Source of the DNA: an uncultured Gammaproteobacteria bacterium | GTDB lineage: Bacteria > Pseudomonadota > Gammaproteobacteria > Pseudomonadales > Pseudohongiellaceae | Assembly (NCBI GenBank): GCA_937898685.1 | Contig: CALEJT010000017.1 | Coordinates: forward strand, 62,001-126,000 | Direction: 5' to 3' | Length of the DNA stretch: 64,000 nt | Shown: in pieces, positions 16,872 to 26,026 of the stretch | How the letters are laid out: every line of letters starts with the position of its first letter | How positions within the stretch are numbered: the stretch's first letter is position 1 | The notes under the pieces: generated by a model | Told to the model about the DNA's origin: nothing | Databases searched by the model: none | Seen by the model: the letters and a program-made list of their open reading frames with translations, nothing else | Made by a program: the position numbers and the translations under genes

Positions 16872-17405
16872 ATGAGCCGACAGGATCCGCTTTCCGCCGA
16901 AGACGGCGCCAACATTCGCCTCCTGGCACTGGACGTCGATGGCGTCCTCACCGACAGCCAGCTCTACTTCGGCAATGACGGAGAAGAGCTCAAGTCCTTC
17001 AGCACACTCGATGGCCAGGGCATCAAGCTCTTGCAGGACAATGGCATCGCCGTGGCGCTGATCACGGCGCGTGAATCGGCACTGGTGGCACGCCGTGCCG
17101 CAAGTCTCGGCATTCGTCATGTATTCCAGGGTCGCCACGACAAGCTCGCAGCACTGCAGGAACTGACGGCACAACTCAAACTCGACCTCGGCCAGGTTGC
17201 CTATGTCGGCGATGATCTGCCCGATCTCGCCTGCATCCGCCGTGTCGGCCTCGGCATCACCGTGCCCAACGGCCACGCCACCGTGAAGCAATACGCCCGC
17301 ATGATCACCGCGGCACGCGGCGGTCAGGGTGCGGTGCGAGAGGTCTGCGATTTTCTGTTGAAGGCGCAGGGCCTGTACGACAAGGCCATCGAGCCGTATC
17401 TCTGA
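16872..17405 (+). CDS. kdsC: 3-deoxy-D-manno-octulosonate 8-phosphate phosphatase
   Basis: A 177-residue HAD-family phosphatase that removes phosphate from Kdo 8-phosphate. HAD motif I is LALDVDGVLTD (two Asp), motif II lies at ALITARES and motif III/IV at VGDDLPDL. Length fits the small tetrameric KdsC type. ATG 16872 was chosen because it gives the usual short leader; the frame extends upstream inside kdsD. It is 37 bases after kdsD and one base before lptC. Confidence 0.94.
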   Translation: MSRQDPLSAEDGANIRLLALDVDGVLTDSQLYFGNDGEELKSFSTLDGQGIKLLQDNGIAVALITARESALVARRAASLGIRHVFQGRHDKLAALQELTAQLKLDLGQVAYVGDDLPDLACIRRVGLGITVPNGHATVKQYARMITAARGGQGAVREVCDFLLKAQGLYDKAIEPYL

Positions 17406-17406
17406 G

Positions 17407-18000
17407 ATGTTGCCCCGTCGCCTGCTTCTGACCCTGCTGCCCTCCGTACTGCTCATCGGGGGTGTGGTTTCGTGGCTCTTGCCGGGCGTGGTGGAGCGCA
17501 GCGACGTGCCGGAGGCGGAACGTTCCCCGCTCGAGGCCGAGTTCGATTACTACATCGACGGCATGCGTCGCTTCAGTTTCGAAGCCGATGGGCGCACCAA
17601 GCATCGGCTGGAGGCCACCCGCGTGGAGCATTACCCCGTCGATGATCATGCCGAACTGGAGCAGCCCAGCCTGCTCTGGTATCAGACCGACGAAGCCCCG
17701 TGGATGCTGCGCGCCAATGCGGGTACCCTGCACGGCACGGGCAGTGAGGCCGAAGATTGGTTGGAACTGCGTGACGATGTGGTGCTGACCCGCCCCCTGC
17801 AGGACGGCTCCACACTCACCGCGCGCAGCTCGCGTGTCGATGCCATGTTGGCGACGCGGGAATTCAGCACCGATCAAGCGGTCACCCTCGATACTGCCGA
17901 CATGCACATGGACAGCATTGGCATGCGCGGGAATCTTCTCGACAACTACGTAGAACTATTGGATGACGTCAGAGGACGCCATGAGCCGAAAACACGCTGA
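17407..18000 (+). CDS. lptC: LPS export protein LptC
   Basis: A 197-residue bitopic inner-membrane protein of the Lpt bridge, passing LPS from LptB2FG to LptA. One N-terminal membrane segment (about residues 5-25) precedes a periplasmic beta-jellyroll domain with the FEADGRTKHRLEATRVEHYP region. ATG follows the kdsC stop by one base, which suggests translational coupling, and the 3' end overlaps lptA by 20 bases. Confidence 0.9.
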   Translation: MLPRRLLLTLLPSVLLIGGVVSWLLPGVVERSDVPEAERSPLEAEFDYYIDGMRRFSFEADGRTKHRLEATRVEHYPVDDHAELEQPSLLWYQTDEAPWMLRANAGTLHGTGSEAEDWLELRDDVVLTRPLQDGSTLTARSSRVDAMLATREFSTDQAVTLDTADMHMDSIGMRGNLLDNYVELLDDVRGRHEPKTR

Positions 18001-18577
18001 CAGCACCTTGTCGGCTTCCTTTGCTCGCTCGCAGTTGCGCCCCCTCGGCGCCGCGTTGTGCGCTGTGCGTCTTCTGGTGATCGGTTCGGCCCTGGCGACA
18101 CCTTTGGCGTTCGGCCTGCCGGAAGACGAACAAAAGCCACTCGAAATCGAAGCCACTTCCTCCGAACTCTTTCTCGACGAGGGCTACTACGTCTATCGCG
18201 GCACGCCGGAAAAACCCGCCGTTGCCACCAAGGGCAGCATGAAGATCAGCGGACTCGAGATCATCGCGGAGCAGCGTGACGGCGTGTTCACCAAGGTGAC
18301 GGCCACCGGCTCCCCCGCTCGTTTCCAACAGCAACCGGAAGCCGACAAACCGGTGGTGTTCATCAGTGGCAAGACGCTGGTGTTCAACAATGCCGATCAA
18401 TTCGTCACCGCCGACGGCGAAGCCGAATACATCCAGGGTGGCAACACGATCAAGGGCGATCATCTGGAATACAACATTCAGACTCGCCGCGCGGCCGCCT
18501 CCGGCACCGACGGGCGCCCGGTGAACATGTTCATTCCGCCGGCGCCCGCCACTGAGACGCCCTCCACGGAACCCTGA
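17981..18577 (+). CDS. lptA: LPS transport periplasmic protein LptA
   Basis: A 198-residue periplasmic OstA/LptA protein that forms the bridge carrying LPS to the outer membrane. A signal sequence with a basic N-region (about residues 1-40) precedes the jellyroll (KPLEIEATSSELFLDEGYYVYRG-type start, later GKTLVFNNADQFVTADGEAEY). ATG 17981 has AGAGGA 5 bases upstream; an in-frame ATG at 17963 is possible. The C-terminal tail is Pro/Thr-rich. It overlaps lptC by 20 bases and lptB starts 4 bases later. Confidence 0.9.
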   Translation: MSRKHADSTLSASFARSQLRPLGAALCAVRLLVIGSALATPLAFGLPEDEQKPLEIEATSSELFLDEGYYVYRGTPEKPAVATKGSMKISGLEIIAEQRDGVFTKVTATGSPARFQQQPEADKPVVFISGKTLVFNNADQFVTADGEAEYIQGGNTIKGDHLEYNIQTRRAAASGTDGRPVNMFIPPAPATETPSTEP

Positions 18578-18581
18578 AGTC

Positions 18582-19310
18582 GTGTCCCATCTGCTGAAGG
18601 CTCAAGGCCTGGCCAAGAGTTACAAGGGCCGCCAAGTCGTCCACGACACCACGCTCGAAGTGAAAAGCGGCGAAATCGTGGGTCTGCTGGGCCCCAACGG
18701 CGCCGGCAAGACCACCTCCTTCTACATGATCATCGGCCTCGTGAAGGCGGACGCCGGCCAGGTGTGGCTGGATGGGCAGGATCTGAGCGGGGCCGGCATG
18801 GCGCGCCGCGCCAAACAAGGCATCGGCTATCTGCCGCAGGAGGCTTCGATCTTTCGCAAGTTGAGCGTGGCCGACAATCTGATGGCCATCCTCGAGACGC
18901 GCAGTGAACTGAGCAAGGCACGCCGGCAGGAGCTCCTGGAGGAACTGCTGCGCGAATTCCATGTGGAGCATCTGCGCGACAGCCTGGGCATGCGTCTGTC
19001 AGGAGGGGAACGTCGCCGTGTAGAAATTGCACGGGCGATGGCGATGGAGCCACTCTTCATGCTGCTCGACGAACCCTTTGCCGGTGTCGATCCGATCTCG
19101 GTGAACGACATCAAGGGCATCATCCGCAATCTCAGCGCCAAGGGTGTGGGCGTGCTCATAACCGACCACAATGTGCGCGAGACGCTGGATATCTGCCACA
19201 AGGCGTATATCTTCAATGCCGGCAGCGTGCTGGCCCAAGGCGAGCCGCAGGAGATATTGCAGAATGCGCAGGTACGTGCGGTCTATCTCGGCGAAAGCTT
19301 TTCGATGTAA
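18582..19310 (+). CDS. lptB: LPS export ABC transporter ATP-binding protein LptB
   Basis: A 242-residue ATPase that drives LPS extraction by LptFG. It has Walker A GPNGAGKTTS, the Q-loop YLPQEASIFRKL, the ABC signature LSGGERRRVEIARA, Walker B FMLLDEPFAGVDP and the switch His in TDHNV. It starts with GTG, 4 bases after the lptA stop. lptF and lptG are not in the window, as is usual since they map elsewhere. Confidence 0.96.
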   Translation: MSHLLKAQGLAKSYKGRQVVHDTTLEVKSGEIVGLLGPNGAGKTTSFYMIIGLVKADAGQVWLDGQDLSGAGMARRAKQGIGYLPQEASIFRKLSVADNLMAILETRSELSKARRQELLEELLREFHVEHLRDSLGMRLSGGERRRVEIARAMAMEPLFMLLDEPFAGVDPISVNDIKGIIRNLSAKGVGVLITDHNVRETLDICHKAYIFNAGSVLAQGEPQEILQNAQVRAVYLGESFSM

Positions 19311-19400
19311 CGGAAAGCGCTGTTTTCCGGGGCCGCTGTTGCCACGGCACGCTTTTTGCTACCATCCGCCCACCCAATCCCAGCGGTTCCGCAGTTTGTC

Positions 19401-20945
19401 ATGAAATTATCGTTACAGCTCAAACTCGGCCAACAGCTCACCATGACCCCGCAGTTGCAGCAAGCGATCAAGCTGCTGCAACTCTCCACACTGGATCTGC
19501 AACAGGAGATCCAGGAAGCACTGGAATCGAATCCGATGCTGGAGATCGAAGAGGACTTCGAGGGCTCCGGCGAATCATCCAAGGAAGACGCGCTCGACTT
19601 CGAGCCCAGTGCTCTCGTCGGTGGTGACAACCTCGGCCCCTCGCGCGAGGAGATGCGCGACGACAGTGGCAGTCGTGAAGACTTCGACGAAGCTCCCGAT
19701 TTTTCACCCGACGAAAACTGGAATGACAGCGACATCCCGGAACAACTCGCCGTGGATGGTTCCTGGGACGACATCTACATCAACAACAGTCCGAGCTCGA
19801 GCGGCAGCGGCGACAGCGACGAATTCGAGAACGATTTCGAATCCCGCAACAGTGCCGGCGAAACGTTGCAGGACCACCTGATGTGGCAGCTCAACCTGAC
19901 GCCCATGTCCGACAAGGACCGCGCGATCGCCATGGCCCTGATCGATGCCATCGATCCCAACGGCCAGCTCACTTCCACCATCGAATCGATCCATTCCGGT
20001 CTCATCAACGAGATGGAAGTGGAAGAAGACGAGATCATCGCGGTGCTGCACCGCATCCAACAGTTCGATCCGGTCGGTGTTGGCTATCGTGATCTGCAGG
20101 AATGTCTGTCGATCCAGCTCAAGCAACTCGATCGCAATGCCTATCCCGGTTACGAGATCGCCGAAAAGATCATCGCCGAATACCTCCCGCAGCTCGCCAG
20201 CCACGACTACAACCACATCATGCGCAAACTGCGCATCCGTGAGCCCGAGCTGAAAAGCGCAATCGACATCATCCGCTCGCTCAATCCGCGGCCGGGTTCG
20301 GAAATCACGCCGCCGGAAACGACCTACATCGTGCCCGACGTGTTCGTCTCCAAACACAACGGCCGCTGGAAAGTGGAGCTGAACCCCGACACTGCGCCGC
20401 GTATTCGTGTGAATCCGGAATATGCGGCGCTCGCCAGCCGCGGCCGCGAAAGCGACAACGCCTTCCTGCGCGACAGCCTGCAGGAAGCACGCTGGTTCAT
20501 CAAAAGCCTGCAGAGCCGCAACGAAACGCTGCTCAAGGTGGCGATCAAGATCGTCGAACACCAGCAGGCCTTCCTCGAGCATGGTGAGGAAGCGATGAAA
20601 CCGCTCGTGCTGCACGACATCGCCGAGGCGGTCGGCATGCACGAATCCACGATCTCCCGCGTCACCACGCAGAAATACATGCACACCCCGCGCGGCATCT
20701 TCGAGCTGAAGTATTTCTTCTCCAGCCACGTCGACACCGAAGGTGGTGGTGAATGTTCCTCCGTCGCCATTCGCGCCCTCATCAAGAAGCTGGTGGCGGC
20801 GGAAAATCCGAAGAAGCCTCTCAGCGACAGTAAAATCGCCGACGTTCTGGCAGACCAGGGCATCAAGGTAGCGCGACGCACCATCGCCAAGTATCGCGAG
20901 TCGCTGTCGATCGCACCCTCCAACGAACGCAAACAGCTGATTTGA
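19401..20945 (+). CDS. rpoN: RNA polymerase sigma-54 factor
   Basis: A 514-residue sigma-54. Region I is Gln-rich (LKLGQQLTMTPQLQQAIKLL), a variable acidic region II spans about residues 55-150, the core-binding domain follows, and the C-terminal RpoN box is ARRTIAKYRE. ATG 19401 gives the standard MKLSLQLK start. It is needed for enhancer-dependent promoters such as the one at 38160. In Pseudomonas hpf comes next; here ptsN follows directly with a 28-base gap. Confidence 0.97.
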   Translation: MKLSLQLKLGQQLTMTPQLQQAIKLLQLSTLDLQQEIQEALESNPMLEIEEDFEGSGESSKEDALDFEPSALVGGDNLGPSREEMRDDSGSREDFDEAPDFSPDENWNDSDIPEQLAVDGSWDDIYINNSPSSSGSGDSDEFENDFESRNSAGETLQDHLMWQLNLTPMSDKDRAIAMALIDAIDPNGQLTSTIESIHSGLINEMEVEEDEIIAVLHRIQQFDPVGVGYRDLQECLSIQLKQLDRNAYPGYEIAEKIIAEYLPQLASHDYNHIMRKLRIREPELKSAIDIIRSLNPRPGSEITPPETTYIVPDVFVSKHNGRWKVELNPDTAPRIRVNPEYAALASRGRESDNAFLRDSLQEARWFIKSLQSRNETLLKVAIKIVEHQQAFLEHGEEAMKPLVLHDIAEAVGMHESTISRVTTQKYMHTPRGIFELKYFFSSHVDTEGGGECSSVAIRALIKKLVAAENPKKPLSDSKIADVLADQGIKVARRTIAKYRESLSIAPSNERKQLI

Positions 20946-20973
20946 AGCCCGCACCCATCAGGAATCGCAGGTT

Positions 20974-21426
20974 ATGACATTGGCAACCATTCTCAGTCCG
21001 GAGCTGACCTTCTGTAACGTACAGGGGGGCAGCAAGAAAAAGCTGCTGGAGACGAGCGCCGAACTGATCGCAAGCAAGGTGGAAGGACTCACCGCCAATC
21101 AAATCTTCGATGCGCTCATCGCGCGTGAACAACTCGGCAGCACCGGACTCGGAGAAGGCATCGCCATTCCGCATTGCCGCATTCCCCGTCTTCAACGCAC
21201 CATCGGTTGTTTGATCAGTTTGAAACAGCCCGTGGACTTCGATGCCATCGACGACAAGCCGGTGGACATCCTGTGTTTCCTGCTCGTCCCGGAGAACACC
21301 ATCGAGGGACACCTGGAAACCCTGCGCACCTTGGCCGAGCACTTCAGCGATCCGGATTTCTGCGCGCGTCTGCGTGCAGCGGAAAGCGATGAGGCGCTGT
21401 ACAGCGCCGCCACCGCAGGCTCCTGA
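20974..21426 (+). CDS. ptsN: Nitrogen-PTS EIIA protein
   Basis: A 150-residue PTS EIIA-Ntr regulator. The phosphorylated His lies in EGIAIPHCRIP. The protein takes phosphate from NPr and, depending on its state, controls potassium transport and other targets. It sits between rpoN and rapZ as in most gammaproteobacteria. Confidence 0.94.
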   Translation: MTLATILSPELTFCNVQGGSKKKLLETSAELIASKVEGLTANQIFDALIAREQLGSTGLGEGIAIPHCRIPRLQRTIGCLISLKQPVDFDAIDDKPVDILCFLLVPENTIEGHLETLRTLAEHFSDPDFCARLRAAESDEALYSAATAGS

Positions 21427-21464
21427 GCGACAGCGCCGGCACAGCGGGAGTGAGGAAGGGCGCA

Positions 21465-22319
21465 ATGAAGCTCATCATCGTCAGCGGACGTTCCGGGTCG
21501 GGGAAGACCACTTGCCTCCACGTTCTGGAGGACATCGGCTATTACTGCGTCGACAACATTCCCGCGAGCCTGTTGTCGGCACTCGCCACGCGTCTCAGTG
21601 AAGAAACCATCCAGCTCTCCGAAGTGGCGGTGAGCATCGATGCGCGCAACCTCTACGAAGACCTGGAGCAATTTCCGCGCATCTATCAGGCGCTGCGCGA
21701 CGGCGCCATCGATTGCCAGATCATCTTCCTCGACGCCGACGACAACACGCTGTTGAAGCGATTCAGTGAAACTCGACGCAAGCATCCGTTGTCTACGGAT
21801 GAGCTGAGTCTGTTCGAGGCCATCGTCTATGAACGTGGTCTGCTCGAACCGATCTCGACGCAGGCGGATCTGACGATCGACACCAGCAATCTGTCCCTGC
21901 ATCAGCTGCGCGACATCATCAAGAATCGTGTCGCGGCGCACGATGCCAAGGGCCTTGCGCTGCAGTTTCTTTCCTTCGGCTTCAAGAATGGCGTGCCGGT
22001 GGATGCCGACCTCGTGTTCGATGCGCGCTGTCTGCCCAATCCCTATTGGATCGATTCCTTGCGCAGCCTCAGCGGCCTCGACGAGCCGGTGCAGGACTAC
22101 CTGAGGGAGCAACAGGAAGTGAACGAAATGCTGAGCGACATCACCGCGTTTCTCGAGCGCTGGTTGCCGAGTTATCAGGCGAACAACCGCAGTTACGTGA
22201 CGGTGGCCGTGGGCTGCACCGGCGGTCGTCACCGCTCCGTGTATCTGTGTGAAAAACTGAATCAGCATTTTCAGGCCGCCGGCTATAATGCGCAGGTGCG
22301 CCACAAGGACCTGTCATGA
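21465..22319 (+). CDS. rapZ: RNase adapter protein RapZ
   Basis: A 284-residue RapZ/YvcJ protein. An N-terminal P-loop (SGRSGSGKTT, about residues 6-15) and a C-terminal domain with FKNGVPVDADLVFDARCLPN and CTGGRHRSVYL are characteristic. In enterics it guides RNase E to the sRNA GlmZ and senses glucosamine 6-phosphate. ATG 21465 has GAGGAAGG at 21452-21459; an upstream GTG at 21450 is less likely. Confidence 0.94.
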   Translation: MKLIIVSGRSGSGKTTCLHVLEDIGYYCVDNIPASLLSALATRLSEETIQLSEVAVSIDARNLYEDLEQFPRIYQALRDGAIDCQIIFLDADDNTLLKRFSETRRKHPLSTDELSLFEAIVYERGLLEPISTQADLTIDTSNLSLHQLRDIIKNRVAAHDAKGLALQFLSFGFKNGVPVDADLVFDARCLPNPYWIDSLRSLSGLDEPVQDYLREQQEVNEMLSDITAFLERWLPSYQANNRSYVTVAVGCTGGRHRSVYLCEKLNQHFQAAGYNAQVRHKDLS

Positions 22320-22391
22320 ACCAGCGCACACCCCGACAGCCGTTCGGCCCCGCGGGCAATCCCAACCCAGTCTGTTTCTGAAGCGAGCCGC

Positions 22392-22658
22392 ATGATCAGC
22401 ACCACCATCATCGTGCCCAACAAAGCCGGTCTGCATGCCAGAGCCGCCGCCAAGTTCGTGGCCACCACTGCAGGGTTCAAGAGCAAGATCACGCTCGCAA
22501 ACGGCGAAAAGACCGTCGATGGCAAGAGCATTCTGTCGCTGATGCTGTTGGCGGCCCCGCAGGGGAGCGAGTTGAATCTGACCCTCGACGGCGCCGACGA
22601 AGATCAGGCGCTGCAGGCCATCCTCAAACTGCTGGAAGAGCGTTTTGGCGAAGAGTGA
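22392..22658 (+). CDS. ptsO: Nitrogen-PTS phosphocarrier NPr (HPr family)
   Basis: An 88-residue HPr-like phosphocarrier. The active His is in NKAGLHARAAAKF and the regulatory-Ser region is GKSILSLMLL. With ptsN it forms the nitrogen-PTS branch; EI-Ntr (ptsP) is not in the window. It is 72 bases after rapZ. A 21-codon frame that overlaps the rapZ stop (22316-22381) lies in this gap but shows no sign of selection. Confidence 0.93.
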   Translation: MISTTIIVPNKAGLHARAAAKFVATTAGFKSKITLANGEKTVDGKSILSLMLLAAPQGSELNLTLDGADEDQALQAILKLLEERFGEE

Positions 22659-22748
22659 GCGCATAGGCGCCACCAGCCACTGCTCCCCTTCCTCCACTGA
22701 TTTCCTTCTTTTCTCGTTCCATCCGGGCAATGGCGGCACCTTGCTCGC

Positions 22749-22757
22749 TGTTATAAT
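22749..22757 (+). promoter_or_regulatory. Extended -10 promoter for mgtE
   Basis: TGTTATAAT at 22749-22757 fits an extended -10 element (TG, one base, TATAAT). Transcription would start near 22764, about 27 bases before the GTG start of mgtE. No clear -35 box is seen, which extended -10 promoters tolerate. Confidence 0.55.
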
Positions 22758-22790
22758 GTCGCCCCTTTTTTGTCCGGCACGGAAACTCCC

Positions 22791-24155
22791 GTGAGCGAAG
22801 TTCAATCCGCAGACAGCTACGTGCTCACCAAGGACCGTCTCGCTGCGCTCAATGCTGCGCTCGAGAGCGGGGCCTTCGTGCAGGTGCGGCGCATGCTCAA
22901 TCTGCTGCCGGCACCCGCCATCGCGCATCTGCTCGAATCATCTCCGGTCAAGACGCGCGAAGTGCTCTGGAAGCTGGTCGAAAAGGAGCATGAAGGCGAG
23001 GTACTCAACTACCTCAACATCGATATCCAGGCGGACATCCTCGCCAAGTTGAGTCCAGCCGAGGTCGCCAGTCTCACCGAGGGTCTCGAACCCGACGACC
23101 TTGCCGACATCCTGCAGAACCTGCCGGAAAAACTCATCGGCGAAGTGCTGCGCGCGATGAGTGAGCAGGATCGCAAGCGCGTCGAAGCGATCCTGTCCTA
23201 TCCCGAAGATACGGCCGGTGGTCTGCTCAACACGGACACCATCACGGTGCGTCGCAGCAACACGCTCGACGTGGTACTGCGCTATCTGCGCCGTCACGAC
23301 GAAATTCCGGACATGACCGACAACCTGCTCGTCGTCGACCGCAACGACAAGCTGGTGGGGCTGCTGCCGCTGCACAAGTTGCTGGTATCCGATCCCGATC
23401 TGACGGTCGAGGAAGTCATGATCACGGACTTCGAAGCGATCCCCGTCAACATGAAGCGCCACGAAGTGGCGCAGCTCTTCGAGCGCATGGACCTCGTGTC
23501 TGCGCCCGTGGTCGATGAAGAAGGCAAACTGCTCGGCCGTATCACCATCGACGACGTGGTGGACGTGATCCTCGAAGAATCGGATCACTCGCTGACCAGC
23601 ATGGCCGGCCTCGGCGATCACGCCGATACCTTCGCGCCCGTCATGAAGACAACGCGCCGCCGCGTGGTGTGGTTGAGTCTCAATCTGGCGATGGCCTTCA
23701 TCGCTTCGGCGGTGATCAATCAATTTTCCGCCACCATCGATCACGTGGTGGCACTCGCCGTGCTGATGACCGTCGTCGCCAACATGGGCGGCGTCGCCGG
23801 CAATCAAACCCTCACACTGGTGGTACGCAGCATGGCCTTGGGCCAGATCGGCCGCACCAATGCGACCTGGCTCGTGTCGCGCGAACTCGCGGTGGGCCTG
23901 CTCAATGGCGTGCTATTGGCCTTGGGAGCTGGATTCATTGCCTATTGGTGGTTCCATGACAGCACCCTGGGGCTCATCTTCGGCTTCGCCATGATCATCA
24001 ATCTCATCACCGCTGCGTTTTCCGGTTCCGTGTTGCCACTGTTACTCAAGGCCTTGAGCATCGATCCCGCACTCGCCGGCAGCATGGTGCTCACCACGAT
24101 CACCGACGTGATCGGTTTCCTTTCCTTCCTCGGCCTCGCCACTGTGTTCTATTGA
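22791..24155 (+). CDS. mgtE: Magnesium transporter MgtE
   Basis: A 454-residue Mg2+ channel/transporter. An N-terminal helical superfamily domain (about residues 25-135), two CBS domains (about 140-265) and five membrane helices (about 285-454) follow the MgtE layout; the pore-region sequence NMGGVAGNQTLTLVVRSMALG is characteristic. The cytosolic domains close the pore at high Mg2+. GTG 22791 is preferred over TTG 22770, which is close to the promoter. It is followed by darP 16 bases later. Confidence 0.93.
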   Translation: MSEVQSADSYVLTKDRLAALNAALESGAFVQVRRMLNLLPAPAIAHLLESSPVKTREVLWKLVEKEHEGEVLNYLNIDIQADILAKLSPAEVASLTEGLEPDDLADILQNLPEKLIGEVLRAMSEQDRKRVEAILSYPEDTAGGLLNTDTITVRRSNTLDVVLRYLRRHDEIPDMTDNLLVVDRNDKLVGLLPLHKLLVSDPDLTVEEVMITDFEAIPVNMKRHEVAQLFERMDLVSAPVVDEEGKLLGRITIDDVVDVILEESDHSLTSMAGLGDHADTFAPVMKTTRRRVVWLSLNLAMAFIASAVINQFSATIDHVVALAVLMTVVANMGGVAGNQTLTLVVRSMALGQIGRTNATWLVSRELAVGLLNGVLLALGAGFIAYWWFHDSTLGLIFGFAMIINLITAAFSGSVLPLLLKALSIDPALAGSMVLTTITDVIGFLSFLGLATVFY

Positions 24156-24171
24156 GGCCTCGAGCGTACGC

Positions 24172-24687
24172 ATGAACGAAAAGTACGACGGCGACAAACT
24201 GCCGGACCCCAACAGCAAGAGTCAGCGCAAACGCGACATGGAGGCGCTGCAGGACATCGGCGCCGAACTGTGCGAGCAGTCCGAGCAAGTGCTGCTGCGT
24301 TGCGAACTGCCACAACGTCTGCACGATGCGATCAACGAATACAAGGCGCTGCCGAACGCACATGGCGCGCGACGTCGCCAGATGCAGTTCATCGGCAAGT
24401 TGATGCGGGAATTGGATGAAGACACGCTGACGCGCATCCAGAAGGAATTGCATCAGAACGTCACGCTGGCCAAACGCCGCTTCCATCAGCTGGAACAACA
24501 GCGTGATGCTCTACTGGAAGGCGGCAAGGAAGCGCTGGCGGCCTACGTGGCGGAACATCCCAACGTGGACGTGCAACTGCTCAATCAGTTGCTGCGTCAG
24601 GCACGCAAGGAACAGGAGCAGCAGAAAGCCCCCGCCGCTGCCCGCAAACTGTTTCAGTTGTTGCGCGAGCAGCAGCAGGAAGAGTGA
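24172..24687 (+). CDS. darP: Ribosome biogenesis factor DarP (YjgA)
   Basis: A 171-residue, charged, helical DarP/YjgA protein, which binds late 50S assembly intermediates in E. coli. The N-terminal SKSQRKRDMEALQDIGAEL and the KRRFHQLEQQRDALLEGG stretch are typical. It is convergent with apbC, with only 6 bases between the stops. Length fits the family. Confidence 0.9.
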   Translation: MNEKYDGDKLPDPNSKSQRKRDMEALQDIGAELCEQSEQVLLRCELPQRLHDAINEYKALPNAHGARRRQMQFIGKLMRELDEDTLTRIQKELHQNVTLAKRRFHQLEQQRDALLEGGKEALAAYVAEHPNVDVQLLNQLLRQARKEQEQQKAPAAARKLFQLLREQQQEE

Positions 24688-24693
24688 AGCACC

Positions 24694-25521
24694 TCAGTCG
24701 TCGGTGACTTCGATGCGCGGACCGCGCATCGGCTCACCACCAGCCAATTGATCGCGCACACGCGTGGCGATGTGGAGATAGATGCTGGCGACGTGGCCGT
24801 TCGGATCGGCGGCAACGGCTGGCGTACCGGCATCGCATTGTTCACGGATGCGCGCATCCAGCGGCAGCGATCCCAACACTTCGACGTCGTAGGCGTGGGC
24901 GATGCGATCCGCGCCACCTTCACCGAAGATGTGTTCGCTGTGACCGCACTTGCCGCAGACGTGCAGCCCCATGTTTTCCACCACGCCGAGAATCGGCACC
25001 TGCACCTTGCGGAACATTTCGATGCCGCGCTTGGCATCGAGCAGCGCTACGTCCTGTGGTGTGGTGACGATCACTGCCCCCGTCACCGGCACTGATTGCG
25101 CGAGGCTGAGCTGGATGTCACCCGTGCCCGGCGGCATGTCGATCACGAGGTAGTCGAGATCGCCCCAGCGCGTGTCGTTGAGAATCTGGTTGAAGGCACC
25201 GACCACCATCGGGCCGCGCCAGACCATTGCCTGGTTGTCGTCGACGAGGAAGCCGACGGAGTTGCAACGAATGCCGTGCGCCGTGACGGGTTCCATCTGG
25301 TTGCCTTCGAGGATGCGCGGACGGGTGCCGGCAACGCCTAGCATGAGCGGCTGACTGGGGCCGTAGATGTCGGCATCGAAGAGGCCGGTCTTGGCGCCGA
25401 GCTTGTGCAGGGCGAGAGCGAGGTTGACGGCAGTGGTGGATTTGCCGACGCCGCCCTTGCCAGAGGCGACCACGACGATGTTTTTGACCTGAGAAAGATT
25501 GGGGCTTTTGGGTTTGTTCAT
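24694..25521 (-). CDS. apbC: Fe-S cluster carrier ATPase ApbC/Mrp
   Basis: A 275-residue P-loop ATPase of the Mrp/NBP35 group that carries Fe-S clusters. The deviant Walker A is GKGGVGKSTT and the cluster-binding CxxC is CGKCGH. The N-terminal DUF59 domain found in E. coli Mrp is missing, so this is a short form. ATG 25521 gives MNKPKSPNLSQ; the frame is open upstream to 25710 but that part is not conserved-looking. A possible -10 TATATT lies on the minus strand near 25556-25561. Confidence 0.9.
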   Translation of the reverse strand: MNKPKSPNLSQVKNIVVVASGKGGVGKSTTAVNLALALHKLGAKTGLFDADIYGPSQPLMLGVAGTRPRILEGNQMEPVTAHGIRCNSVGFLVDDNQAMVWRGPMVVGAFNQILNDTRWGDLDYLVIDMPPGTGDIQLSLAQSVPVTGAVIVTTPQDVALLDAKRGIEMFRKVQVPILGVVENMGLHVCGKCGHSEHIFGEGGADRIAHAYDVEVLGSLPLDARIREQCDAGTPAVAADPNGHVASIYLHIATRVRDQLAGGEPMRGPRIEVTDD

Positions 25522-25979
25522 GGCGCTACTTCCAGTTCGGCGGGCGAAGGTGGGCAATATAGTGGCTGGAGGGGAAATATAAAGAGCGCTTGTTAACTGC
25601 TCTACATGAAGCGACAGACGGTTCAAGGCTGTCGAAGCGTTTCCGAAAATTGCTTTCTGTAGAACGGCCCGCTTTTCGGCACGCTGCAAGCACATCCCGG
25701 TGCGCTCCATTCGTCCATCGATGGCCTCATGGGGCGCTCACAGCCTCACCACCCGGGCCTTCACGCTGGCGTGCAACCTACCCGACTACTTTCCACGATA
25801 CTCGATTGAGCTCACATCGAGCGGTTCTGATCAGGGACCATGGAAGAGAACGAGGGCACAAGCGAGTGCGCCCAAGTGTCATGGCTACACATGAGACAGG
25901 CATCTGGTTGATCGGAATACGTTCCATCGTGGTGGCATCAGGCAAAGGACACAGCCAACTCATTGGTTCTTGTATGGAT
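25522..25979. other. Long intergenic region, no convincing gene
   Basis: This gap of about 460 bases separates the starts of apbC from the end of hppA. A 135-codon frame on the + strand (25590-25997) runs into the hppA terminator, lacks a ribosome site and has a composition without domain features, so I do not call it. The left end must hold the apbC promoter. I see no tRNA, IS remnant or long repeat. Confidence 0.5.
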
Positions 25980-26005
25980 AAAAAACCGCCCGCATGAGCG
26001 GGCGG
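25980..26005 (-). terminator. Rho-independent terminator of hppA
   Basis: An 8-bp all-GC stem CCGCCCGC (25986-25993) / GCGGGCGG (25998-26005) with loop ATGA is followed on the minus strand by six T (25985-25980). It lies about 20 bases behind the hppA stop. Confidence 0.88.
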
Positions 26006-26026
26006 TGTCGTGGGAGGAGTTCGCCG

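Noticed and set aside
22316..22381. A 21-residue frame starting on the rapZ stop (ATGA)
   Set aside because: Start-stop overlap looks like coupling, but the short Pro-rich product resembles nothing and needs evidence of translation.
25605..25625. tRNA T-arm-like GGTTCAAG
   Set aside because: No acceptor stem, anticodon arm or CCA end can be built around it.
25590..25997. A 135-codon plus-strand frame in the apbC-hppA gap
   Set aside because: No ribosome site, no recognisable features, and it runs through the hppA terminator hairpin.
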